From Streptomyces xanthochromogenes (lineage in GTDB: Bacteria; Actinomycetota; Actinomycetes; Streptomycetales; Streptomycetaceae), in the NCBI RefSeq assembly GCF_014650455.1, contig NZ_BMUZ01000008.1:310001-374000 (forward strand): a stretch of DNA of 64,000 nucleotides, read 5' to 3'. Shown here piece by piece: positions 1-10,200 of the stretch (positions within the stretch are counted from its first letter, which is position 1; every line of letters starts with the position of its first letter). The notes below the pieces were generated by a model. It saw only the letters and a list, made by a program, of their open reading frames with translations. It searched no databases and had not been told where the DNA came from. The position numbers and the translations under genes were made by a program.

Positions 1-307
1 AGCCGCAGAGCAGCGCGACACAGGCGTTCTTGCTCGTCTTGACGTCGATCGAGCCCGAGAGGCGGCGGCCGCCCACGACCCGCAGGTGCATGGGGCCGGA
101 GTACCCGAGCGAGACGATTTCGCTGTCGAGCGCTTCCCCGATGCGCGCGATCATCTCAAGGCTGATGTTCTGGTTCCCCCGCTCGATGCGGTTCACGGCG
201 CTCTGGCTGGTGCCCAGAGCCTCGGCCAACTGCGTCTGTGTCCAGCCCCGGTGCTGCCGGGCGTCACGGATGAGCTTGCCGATGCGTACGAGGTAGTCGT
301 CTGCCAT
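1..307 (-). CDS. HTH-domain MurA paralogue (UDP-GlcNAc 1-carboxyvinyltransferase), 5' part only
   Basis: This is the start of a minus-strand gene that continues past position 1; ATG is at 305-307. Residues 1-65 form a Cro/C1 (XRE) helix-turn-helix, with TQTQLAEALGTSQSAVNRIE as the helix pair. From about residue 72 the protein turns into the beginning of an EPSP-synthase/MurA fold: LRVVGGRRLSGSIDVKTSKN resembles the MurA N-terminus, including the Lys-Asn pair that binds UDP-GlcNAc. MurA transfers enolpyruvate from PEP to UDP-GlcNAc in the first committed step of peptidoglycan synthesis. From memory, streptomycetes carry such an HTH-fused second MurA next to aconitase (SCO5998 type). A palindrome lies 12 nt upstream of the start. 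Whether the transferase domain is complete and active cannot be seen here; only about 100 residues are in the window. Confidence 0.8.
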   Translation of the reverse strand, partial: MADDYLVRIGKLIRDARQHRGWTQTQLAEALGTSQSAVNRIERGNQNISLEMIARIGEALDSEIVSLGYSGPMHLRVVGGRRLSGSIDVKTSKNACVALLCG

Positions 308-318
308 AGGGGCAGGTT

Positions 319-334
319 ATCTCAGATATGAGAT
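319..334. promoter_or_regulatory. Palindromic candidate operator upstream of the HTH-MurA gene
   Basis: ATCTCA-GATA-TGAGAT is a perfect 6-bp inverted repeat with a 4-nt spacer, just upstream of the HTH-MurA start codon. Its layout (ATCTC, purine, N4, pyrimidine, GAGAT) is the same as the site at 1934-1949 in front of aconitase. It could be an autoregulatory site for the HTH protein or a site for a MarR-type regulator. Confidence 0.5.
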
Positions 335-500
335 GACGCTCGCGCCCGGGGGAGCCAACAGGGTGAGGAACCGTCAGTTCCGATCCTGTGACTTCCGTAC
401 CGGAGCGGCAACCGGAGGGGGTCCATCCGGGAATGAGGATATTTCGGGCGCCGGGCGTGTCGCGGGTTGAGCGGCGAGGTGCGGGAGCGGCCGACCTCCG

Positions 501-712
501 CCCGCGTGAACCCCCGTGCCGCGCCCCGGAGGCGGCCGTTTCCCGCCCGCGCGAACCACCGTGCCACGGCCCGGAGGCGGCCGTTGCCCGCCTGCGTGAA
601 CCTTCGTGCCGCGCCCCGGAGGCTCGCCCGCCTGCGTGAACCCCCGCGCCACGGCCCGGAGGCGGCTGTGCCCCGCTCGGGTGAACCCCGTGCCCCGCAG
701 GCGGCCTCGCGT
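501..712. repeat. Five imperfect 45-bp tandem repeats
   Basis: Five copies of a GC-rich unit begin at about 501, 542, 587, 627 and 671. The GTGAA or GCGAA core recurs at 506, 551, 596, 636 and 681, so the period is 45 bp with one 40-bp unit. Each unit also contains GTGCC[AG]CG followed by CCCGGAGGC. The array lies between the end of the epimerase gene and the start of the HTH-MurA gene, both on the minus strand. The gene-free stretch 308-746 holds only this array and the palindrome at 319-334; the ORFs crossing it look like repeat translations, not genes. Confidence 0.75.
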
Positions 713-746
713 GCCCGGGTCGGGCCGCCCCCTTCTCCGGGCTTTC

Positions 747-1733
747 TCAGCCCAGTGCTTCCAGGAGTTCGCGTTCGCGCTCGTCGCTCAGGCCGGCCCC
801 GCGCGGGCGATCCAGGCCCTGTTCCCGCTCCCAGCGCAGGGTGTCCTCCAGGAACTGCCTCCGCGGCCGGTGTCGCAGACCGGCCGCGCCGGCCGCGGCG
901 CCGCTGCGGGCGCCGAAGCCGGCCCAGTCCGGGTCGGCCACCCACAGCGCGAGCGACTCGGGGCCCATGGCCTGGGTCACCTTCTGCCCGATCAGCCACT
1001 CGTCGTCGGCCTCCACCACCGGCCCGGAGTGCCCGCCGATCTCCCGCGACAGCGCGATCCACTCCCCGAGCGGCACGACCGGGCCGACCGCGTCGAACGT
1101 GCCGGTCGTTCGCCTTTCGGCGCAGTCGAGCAGCCACGCCGCGAGGTCCCGTACGTCGACGAACTGGGTCCCGACGCCCGCAGAGGCCGGCACGAGCAGC
1201 GGAGCCCCGGGCGCGCGGGCCGCGCGGGCGGCCCAGCACCCCGAGCGGCCGGTGTGGTCGCCGGGGCCGCCGATCAGCCCCGGCCGGGCGATGAGGAGCC
1301 GGTCGCCCAGTACGGCCGCGGAGGCCTGTTCGCACGCCACCTTGGCCGCCCCGAACAGCGCGGGCTCGACCTCGTCCAGCTCGGTCGCCGGGAGCAGTTC
1401 GGCCGCTTCGTCCGCGCCGAGCGGCCCGTGCGAGGCGTACGCGCTGACCGATGAGACGTACGTCCAGTGCGCCGCCCGCCCGCCGAGCGCCGCCAGCGCG
1501 GAGCGGACGAAGCCGGGCTGCCACGACAGCTCGACCACGGCGTCCCAGTCCCGGCCCGCCACGCCGTCGTACGCCGCCGGGTCGCGCCGGTCCGCGACGA
1601 CCAGCGTCGCGCCCTCGGCCACCTCGCCGCTCTCGCCGCGCGCCAGACAGGTCACCCGGTGCCCGCGCGCCCGTGCCTGCCGCGAGAACTCGCGGCCCAC
1701 CCATGCCGTTCCGCCCAGTGTCAAGATCTCCAT
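747..1733 (-). CDS. NAD-dependent epimerase/dehydratase family protein
   Basis: A 328-aa protein read from ATG at 1733 (MEILTLGGTAWVGREFSRQA). The N-terminal GGTAWVG is a Rossmann-type dinucleotide-binding motif of the extended short-chain dehydrogenase/epimerase class. SSVSAY near residue 96 and a later AK(V)ACE segment sit where the Ser and Tyr/Lys catalytic elements normally are, but the usual YxxxK is not clean (FGAAK), so the catalytic chemistry may differ or be lost. Longer versions extend upstream into arginine- and proline-rich sequence without homology, so the MEIL start is preferred. It precedes the HTH-MurA gene on the same strand, but 440 bp of repeat-rich DNA separate them, so a shared operon is unlikely. 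The substrate is unknown. Confidence 0.8.
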   Translation of the reverse strand: MEILTLGGTAWVGREFSRQARARGHRVTCLARGESGEVAEGATLVVADRRDPAAYDGVAGRDWDAVVELSWQPGFVRSALAALGGRAAHWTYVSSVSAYASHGPLGADEAAELLPATELDEVEPALFGAAKVACEQASAAVLGDRLLIARPGLIGGPGDHTGRSGCWAARAARAPGAPLLVPASAGVGTQFVDVRDLAAWLLDCAERRTTGTFDAVGPVVPLGEWIALSREIGGHSGPVVEADDEWLIGQKVTQAMGPESLALWVADPDWAGFGARSGAAAGAAGLRHRPRRQFLEDTLRWEREQGLDRPRGAGLSDERERELLEALG

Positions 1734-1932
1734 CGGCCCACCCAAACACGGGCCGCGGGGCCCGCCCATGGGGCTTCGCCCAGGGCGTAGGGGCGTGCGC
1801 GCACGGGCGGACCCCGTGCGTGGGGGTGCCCCCGCCCGGGGAGCGGCGTGCGTGACCCCGGTCACCGGGGCCCGTGGCGGAGGGGGCGCACCGGCGCCCG
1901 CGCATGACCCATCGGCGGCCATGTACTAGAGT

Positions 1933-1950
1933 TATCTCGACATCGAGATA
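1933..1950. promoter_or_regulatory. 18-bp palindrome upstream of aconitase (candidate TamR/MarR-type operator)
   Basis: TATCTCGA-CA-TCGAGATA is a perfect 8-bp inverted repeat centred about 136 bp before the aconitase start. Aconitase (sacA) of S. coelicolor is reported to be controlled by the citrate-responsive MarR-family protein TamR, whose sites are palindromic. Assigning this palindrome to TamR is inference. The rest of the gene-free stretch 1734-2077 holds the iron-box-like site and GC-rich sequence with local hairpins. Confidence 0.55.
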
Positions 1951-1991
1951 TCTACCGGGGCGCACCGCAGCCGACGCTCGGTAAGGGTTAC

Positions 1992-2010
1992 CTAACTTAG
2001 CCTTACCTCA
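1992..2010. promoter_or_regulatory. Iron-box-like site (DmdR/IdeR type) before aconitase
   Basis: Read on the minus strand, TGAGGTAAGGCTAAGTTAG matches the 19-bp iron-box consensus TTAGGTTAGGCTAACCTAA at 14 of 19 positions. Such boxes are bound by the iron-dependent repressors DmdR1 and IdeR. It lies 68 bp upstream of the aconitase start, where it could overlap the promoter. Iron control would make sense for an Fe-S enzyme that can act as an iron-regulatory protein. Confidence 0.5.
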
Positions 2011-2077
2011 GCGAATCGACAACATGTCGTGGCGGCAGGATTGTGGTGGAACGCGCACACTTATGAAGGAGACTGTC

Positions 2078-4792
<2,715 letters not shown>

Positions 4793-4814
4793 GCAGCACC
4801 GGCACCAGGAACGA

Positions 4815-4855
4815 CGGCAGGGCCGCACCTCCCTCACGGAGGTGCGGCCCTGCCG
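4815..4855. terminator. Bidirectional terminator hairpin between acnA and the FG-GAP gene
   Basis: An 18-bp perfect stem (4815-4832 with 4838-4855) and a 5-nt loop lie between convergent genes. It can serve acnA on the plus strand and the FG-GAP gene on the minus strand. Confidence 0.85.
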
Positions 4856-4879
4856 CTTGTGTGCTTGCGTGCCCGAGTG

Positions 4880-5833
4880 TCAGGACGTCATCAGGCGGTA
4901 GATGTCGTAGCCGTAGCCGATCTGCACCCGCGCCTGGTACGGCGCCGCCGCGTTGCCGGTGCCCCGGTACAGCCACAGGTTGCCGCTCGGCTCACGGGCG
5001 ACGAGGTCGGTCTTCCCGTCCAGGTCGACGTCGCCGCTGGAGACCAGCGTGTCGAACATGTTCCAGCCGGAACCGATCCTGGTGCGCGGCGCGAAGGGGG
5101 CGTTGTAGTTGCCGGTGCCCTTGTAGAACCACAGCACGCCGGACGTGTCGCGGGTCACGATGTCGGCCCTGCCGTCACCGTCCAGGTCGCCCTTGCCGGC
5201 GAGTTGCGTGTACGCGTCCCAGCCGGCGCCCACCTTGATGCGGCTGGTCACGGTGCCGTCGCCGTAGCCGAGGTACAGCCACAGCACGCCCGTCGCGTCG
5301 CGCGCGACGATGTCGTAGCCCTGGGCGCCGCCGAGGTTGCCGGGGGAGAGCACCTTGTCGTAGATGTTCCAGCCGCCGCCGATCGGCTTGTCGGTGTTGG
5401 CGTCGGGCCAGAAGTGCAGGTCTCCGGTGGGGCTCCACTGCCATTCCCCGTCGATGTACCCGTCGGCGTCGTTGTCGACGTACGCGTCGTTGGCCAGGTT
5501 CGCGAGGCTGCCCTCGACCGCCTCGCGCGGGGTCAGGCCGCCGGTGCCGTTCGGGCCGTACAGCCAGCCCTGGTTGGCGTTGTCCACCCCGAGCAGGGGG
5601 AAGACCGGGTTCGCGGCGTTGGTGGGAGTGGCGGCGACCTTCGCGGCCCCGTTCCGGGCCGTGGGCGCGTGCTTCGTGGCCGCCGGCAGGTGCCCCCAGG
5701 TCCCGGTCCCGGTCCCGCTCCCGGTGTCGGCCGATGCCGCCCCGGCGCTCACGCCGACGAGTGCGGAGACGACCGCCGCCACGGCGAATCGGGACAACGA
5801 CGTGCCGCTCTTACGGCTGTTGATTCTGGCCAC
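4880..5833 (-). CDS. Secreted FG-GAP/VCBS repeat protein (copy 1)
   Basis: A 317-aa secreted protein. Residues 1-35 are a signal peptide ending GAASA; the start is GTG at 5833 with CAGGAG at the right spacing, and the upstream frame is untranslated leader. The C-terminal half holds FG-GAP/VCBS blades with calcium-loop motifs such as GDLDGDGRADIV and GDVDLDGKTDLV, each followed by a V/N-LWxYxGTGN strand. Such repeats form integrin-alpha-like beta-propellers used in extracellular adhesion or as companions of secreted enzymes. No catalytic domain is present. The gene at 6101-7054 is a full-length paralogue of identical length, so this is a tandem duplication. The function is unknown. Confidence 0.88.
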   Translation of the reverse strand: MARINSRKSGTSLSRFAVAAVVSALVGVSAGAASADTGSGTGTGTWGHLPAATKHAPTARNGAAKVAATPTNAANPVFPLLGVDNANQGWLYGPNGTGGLTPREAVEGSLANLANDAYVDNDADGYIDGEWQWSPTGDLHFWPDANTDKPIGGGWNIYDKVLSPGNLGGAQGYDIVARDATGVLWLYLGYGDGTVTSRIKVGAGWDAYTQLAGKGDLDGDGRADIVTRDTSGVLWFYKGTGNYNAPFAPRTRIGSGWNMFDTLVSSGDVDLDGKTDLVAREPSGNLWLYRGTGNAAAPYQARVQIGYGYDIYRLMTS

Positions 5834-5916
5834 GTATCGCTCCTGGTGTCGGTGACAGTGGCGCGGGCGGGATGTCGGAAGACTGACGAAACGTCCAGCA
5901 TCCCGCCGCGATAGTT

Positions 5917-5940
5917 CCACCGCATCTTTACATGTCAACT
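5917..5940 (-). promoter_or_regulatory. Duplicated promoter element of FG-GAP copy 1
   Basis: These 24 bp are identical to 7137-7160. On the minus strand they contain TTGACATGTAAAG, so TTGACA can be a -35 box. It ends about 84 nt before the GTG start and gives a long leader. Perfect conservation in the two copies, while the surrounding DNA has diverged, points to function. Confidence 0.6.
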
Positions 5941-6045
5941 CGTTTGGTATGGGCGGAAGATGGGATTTTCCTCCGCTCCAACGAGTGAACTTCCCAGGGG
6001 GCACAATCCGGCCTCGGCGGCCCGGGCTGCTGCCGCGACGGCGGC

Positions 6046-6079
6046 GGGGCCGCACCCCCCGCGAAGGAGGTGCGGCCCC
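6046..6079 (-). terminator. Terminator of FG-GAP copy 2
   Basis: An 11-bp stem (GGGGCCGCACC at 6046-6056 with its complement at 6069-6079) lies just downstream of the stop at 6101. Its stem sequence resembles the hairpin downstream of copy 1, consistent with duplication of the whole unit. Confidence 0.75.
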
Positions 6080-6100
6080 GCTGCTCTTGCGTGCCGTGCG

Positions 6101-7054
6101 TCAGGAGGTCATCAGCCGGTAGATGTTGTAGCCGTAACCGATCTGGACGCGCGCCTGGTACGGGGCGGCGGCGTTGCCGGTGCCCTTGTACAGCCACAGG
6201 CCGCCGTTGGTGTCCCGCGCGATGAGGTCGGTCCTGCCGTCCAGGTCGACGTCACCCGTGGAGACCAGCGTGTTGTACGCGTTCCAGCCGCCACCGATTT
6301 TGGTGCGCGGCGCGAACGGCGCGCTGTAGTTGCCGGTGCCCTTGTAGAGCCACAGCACGCCGGCCTTGTCGCGCGCCACGATGTCGGCCTTGCCGTCACC
6401 GTTCAGGTCGCCCTTGCCGGCGATCTGGGTGTACGCGTCCCAGCCGGCGCCCACCTTGATGCGGCTGGTCATGGTGCCGTTGCCGTAGCCGAGGTACAGC
6501 CACAGCACGCCCGCCTTGTCGCGCGCGATCAGGTCGTAGGCCTGACCGCCGGCGAGGTTGCCGGGGGAGAGCACCTTGTCGTACATGTTCCAGCCGCCGC
6601 CGATCGGCGTGCCGGAGCCGGTGTCGGTGTCCTTGAAGTAGCGCAGGTTCCCGTTGCCGTCCCACTGCCATTCGCCGTCGATGTCGCCGTCGGCGTTGTT
6701 GTCGACGAACGTGTCGTTGGCGAGGTACGGGAAGTAGCCGGCTATCGTGCGCGCCCCCAGACCGCCGGTGCCGTTCGGGCCGTAGACCCAGCCGCTGTTC
6801 GAGTTGTCGACGGCGAGCAGCGCGAAGATCGGGTTCGCGGCGTTGCCGGGCGTCGCGGCGGGGGCCGCCGCGGCGAAGTTCCTGGCCTTCGGCGCCTGCT
6901 TCGGCGCGTGCTTCGGTGCCGCGGGCAGGTGGCCCGGGTAGACACCGTCGGCCGAGGCCGCGCCGGCGCCGACGCCGACGAGTGCGGCGGCGATCGCCGC
7001 CACGGCGAGACGGGAGAACGCCTTGCCGGTCTTACGGCCATTGAATTTGGCCAC
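6101..7054 (-). CDS. Secreted FG-GAP/VCBS repeat protein (copy 2)
   Basis: A 317-aa paralogue of the gene at 4880-5833, with the same length, domain order and near-identical C-terminal ends (YQARVQIGYGYxIYRLMTS). It starts at GTG 7054 (VAKFNGRKTGKAFSRLAV) behind an AGGAG site. A signal peptide is followed by a linker and at least three FG-GAP blades with DxNxDGKAD or DxDxDGRTD loops (GDLNGDGKADIVARD, GDVDLDGRTDLIARD). It is expected to be exported and to bind calcium. The two copies differ most in the linker after the signal peptide, where this one has a Lys/Pro-rich HAPKQAPKA stretch. Each copy has its own promoter and terminator, so they are probably expressed separately. Confidence 0.88.
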   Translation of the reverse strand: MAKFNGRKTGKAFSRLAVAAIAAALVGVGAGAASADGVYPGHLPAAPKHAPKQAPKARNFAAAAPAATPGNAANPIFALLAVDNSNSGWVYGPNGTGGLGARTIAGYFPYLANDTFVDNNADGDIDGEWQWDGNGNLRYFKDTDTGSGTPIGGGWNMYDKVLSPGNLAGGQAYDLIARDKAGVLWLYLGYGNGTMTSRIKVGAGWDAYTQIAGKGDLNGDGKADIVARDKAGVLWLYKGTGNYSAPFAPRTKIGGGWNAYNTLVSTGDVDLDGRTDLIARDTNGGLWLYKGTGNAAAPYQARVQIGYGYNIYRLMTS

Positions 7055-7088
7055 GTAGTGCTCCTGTGATGACGATGAGGTCACGGCC

Positions 7089-7122
7089 GGGATGCCGGAC
7101 GACTCACGAGCCGTCCGGCATC
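7089..7122 (-). other. 12-bp inverted repeat in the leader of FG-GAP copy 2
   Basis: GGATGCCGGACG (7089-7100) and CGTCCGGCATCC (7111-7122) are exact complements with a 10-nt loop, between the promoter element and the start codon. Copy 1 has a weaker version at 5870-5905 (GGGATGTCGG and CCAGCATCCC). A leader hairpin at the same place in both copies may affect mRNA stability or translation. Confidence 0.55.
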
Positions 7123-7136
7123 CCACCGCGACAGAT

Positions 7137-7160
7137 CCACCGCATCTTTACATGTCAACT
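7137..7160 (-). promoter_or_regulatory. Duplicated promoter element of FG-GAP copy 2
   Basis: Identical to 5917-5940 and at the same distance from its start codon (outer edge 106 nt versus 107 nt). It contains TTGACA on the minus strand. Confidence 0.6.
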
Positions 7161-7215
7161 GGCATGACCCGACGCGAAGATGGACCTCGTCAAGCCGATA
7201 TCGGGCCAAACCCGG

Positions 7216-10200
7216 TCAAGAGAGCAGCTCGACCTCCGCGAGCGTCGCCGACCCGCTGCCGCTCACCAGCCGGTAGTGCGGATACGAGCCGGGGGCCCGC
7301 ACTGAGAACACCCGGGTCTGGTGGTCCCAGGAGAACCGCTCGCCCGTGCGCCGGTCGACGTCCTTCCACGTGGTGCCGTCCGTCGAGGCCTGGAGCGTCC
7401 AGGACGTCGGCGCCTTGGCGCGGTCCGCCGAGGTGAGCGTGTACTGCAGCGTCCGCGTCGGCCCCGCGACCGGCAGCTCCACCGAGGTCAACTCGCCGGA
7501 CGTCGCGGAGGAGTTGTCGAACAGCGGACCGGAACCGGTGATCGCGTCGGCCGGGGGAGCGGGCACCTTGTCGTCCTTGGTGAGGGAGACCGGCGCCGCG
7601 TTCTGGCCGGTGCCCCACGACGAGGGCTCGGGGCCCATGGTGAAGTCGAGCGTGCCGCCCCGCGCCAGCAGGTCGTGCGGCAGGGCCGTGGAGTTCCACG
7701 CCTTCCCGTCGACCTTCAGGGACTGCACGTACACGTTGGCCGCACTGTTCTTCGGCGCCTTCACGACCAGGTCGCGGCCGTTCTCCAGATGGACGGTCGC
7801 CTTGGTGAACAGGGGCGAGCCGATCGCGTACTCGCCGCTGCCCATCACCAGCGGGTAGAAGCCGAGCGCCGAGAACACGTACCAGGCCGACTGCTCGCCG
7901 TTGTCCTCGTCGCCGTGGTAGCCCTGCCCGATCTCGCTGCCGTTGTAGAGGCGCCGCAGCACCTCGCGGACCTTCTCCTGCGCCTTGTAGGGCTGCCCGG
8001 CCGCGTCGTACATGTACGTGACGTGGTGCGCGACCTGGTTGGAGTGGCCGTACTGGCCCATCCGCACGTCCCGCGCCTCGGTCATCTCGTGGATGACGCT
8101 GCCGTACGAGCCGGCGAAGTCGGGCGAGGCCGTCTCGGGGGTCGCGAAGTAGGTGTCCAGCTTCCGGGCGAGGCCGGACCGGCCGCCGTACAGGTTGGCG
8201 AGGCCCCGCGAGTCCTGCGGGGCGGTGAAGGCGTAGCCCCAGCCGTTGGTCTCGGTGTAGTCGTAGCCCCAGACGCGCGGATCGAACTTGGCGCTGTCCA
8301 CGCGCCATTGACCGCTCGCGTCCTTGCCCTGGAAGAAGCCCGCCTTGGAGTCGAAGAGCTTCACGTAGTTCTGGGCGCGGCCCAGGAAGTACGCCGACTC
8401 CTCCTTGTACCGGGGCTTCTTCGTCTTCTCGTACAGCGCCTGGCCCATCTTCGCCAGGCCGTAGTCGTTGACGTAGCCCTCCATCGACCAGGACAGGCCC
8501 TCGGGGGTGGAGGTGGGGGCGTAGCCGAGGAAGGGGGAGGTGGTCATGCCCTTGCGGCCCACTCCGGAGGAGGGCGGGACGACCGTGGCGTTCTTCAGGG
8601 CGGCCTCGTAGGCGGCCTCGGCGTCGAACTTCACGCCCTTCACATAGGCGTCCGCGAAGGCGACGTCCGAGCTGGTGCCGGTCATCAGGTCCGCGTAGCC
8701 GGGCGAGGACCAGCGCGAGATCCAGCCGCCGTCCTTGTACTGCTGCACGAAGCCGTCGACCATCTCGCCGGCCTTCTTCGGGGTGAACAGCGAGTAGGCC
8801 GGCCAGGTCGTGCGATAGGTGTCCCAGAACCCGTTGTTGACGTAGACCGTGCCGTCGACGACCTTCGACCCGGTGTGCGTGGGGGTGTCCTCGCCGGCCT
8901 TCGGCGCAAACGGGCTGGCGTACCGGTTCTTCGAACCGACCTTCTCGAAGCCCGAGTTGGGGTACAGGTAGAGCCGGTAGAGCGAGGAGTAGAGGGTGGT
9001 CAGCTGGTCCTGGGACGCACCCTCGACCTCGATGCGGCCCATGATCCTGTCCCACGCCTGGCGGGCCCGGTCCTTGACCGTGTCGAAGCCGGTCCGCGCG
9101 GGGATCTCGGCCGCCAGGTTGGCCTTCGCCTGGTCCACGCTGATGAGGGAGGTCGCGAGCCGCAGGGTGACGGTGCGGTCCTTGCCCGCCTCGAAGCGCG
9201 CGTAGCCGGTGACGTCGGCGCCTCCGCCGCCGGGCAGCTTGCCGCTCGCGGTCACCGCCGTGTCGAAGACCCCGTATACGAAGAGCCGTCCGGCGCCGGT
9301 GGACAGGCCGCTCCTGACGTCCGAGAACCCGGTGAAGGAACGCGTCTTGGGGTCCAGGGTGAGGCCGCCCTGGTTGGTCACGTTGTCGAGGATCAGGCTC
9401 GCGTCGTCACCGGGATAGGTGAACCGCATCATCGCCGCGTGGTCGGTCGGCGTGATCTCCGTCCTCAGACCGTTCTCGAAGGTGACGCCGTAGTAGTACG
9501 GCTTCGCGGTCTCGTTCTCGTGCCGGAAGGGCAGCGCCCGGGCGGTCCGGGAGGCGTCCGGGGTGCCGGCCGCCGCCGACGGCATGACCTGGAAGGTCTG
9601 CCGGTCGCCCATCCACGGGCTCGGTTCGTGGCTGGCACTGAAGGCCTGGAGGGTGGGCAGGTTGTCGGCGTTGTTGCGCCGCGCGTAGTCGTACAGCCAG
9701 TCCTGCGAACCGGCGTTGGTGACCGGCGTCCAGAAGTTGAACCCGTTGGGCACCGCGGTCGCGGGGAAGTTGTTGCCGCGCGAGAAGGAGCCGCTCGAAT
9801 GGGTGCCGCGTGTGGTCAGCGCGTAGTCCGACAGGTGCGCCAGGGGCTCGGCGGGCTTCTTCGGCGCGAGGGTGAGGTCGTCGATCCAGCCCTGGAACTT
9901 GGCCGGGCCCCTGGGGGAGTCGTAGGCGACCAGGATCCGGTCGACCCGCTTGCCGGCGGCGACCGTGCCGATCACCGAGGAGACCTGGTTCCACTGGTTG
10001 ACGTAGAGCGTCTTGGCGGCGCCCTGGCCCTGCGGGCTGAGCACCCCGCCGTGCGAATCGAGGGCCTTCAGATCACTCAGATGGGTGCCGTCGCTGAAGG
10101 CGAGGTCGACGGACACGTTGGTGGCCGGGTAGGTGAGGTCGGTCTCCGTCATCGACGGGAAGACCTTGTAGTCGAGCTCGGTGTCCCGGGTGACCGGCAG

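Noticed and set aside
388..652. Small ORFs over the 45-bp repeat array on both strands
   Set aside because: They translate only the repeat and show no start signal or conserved motif.
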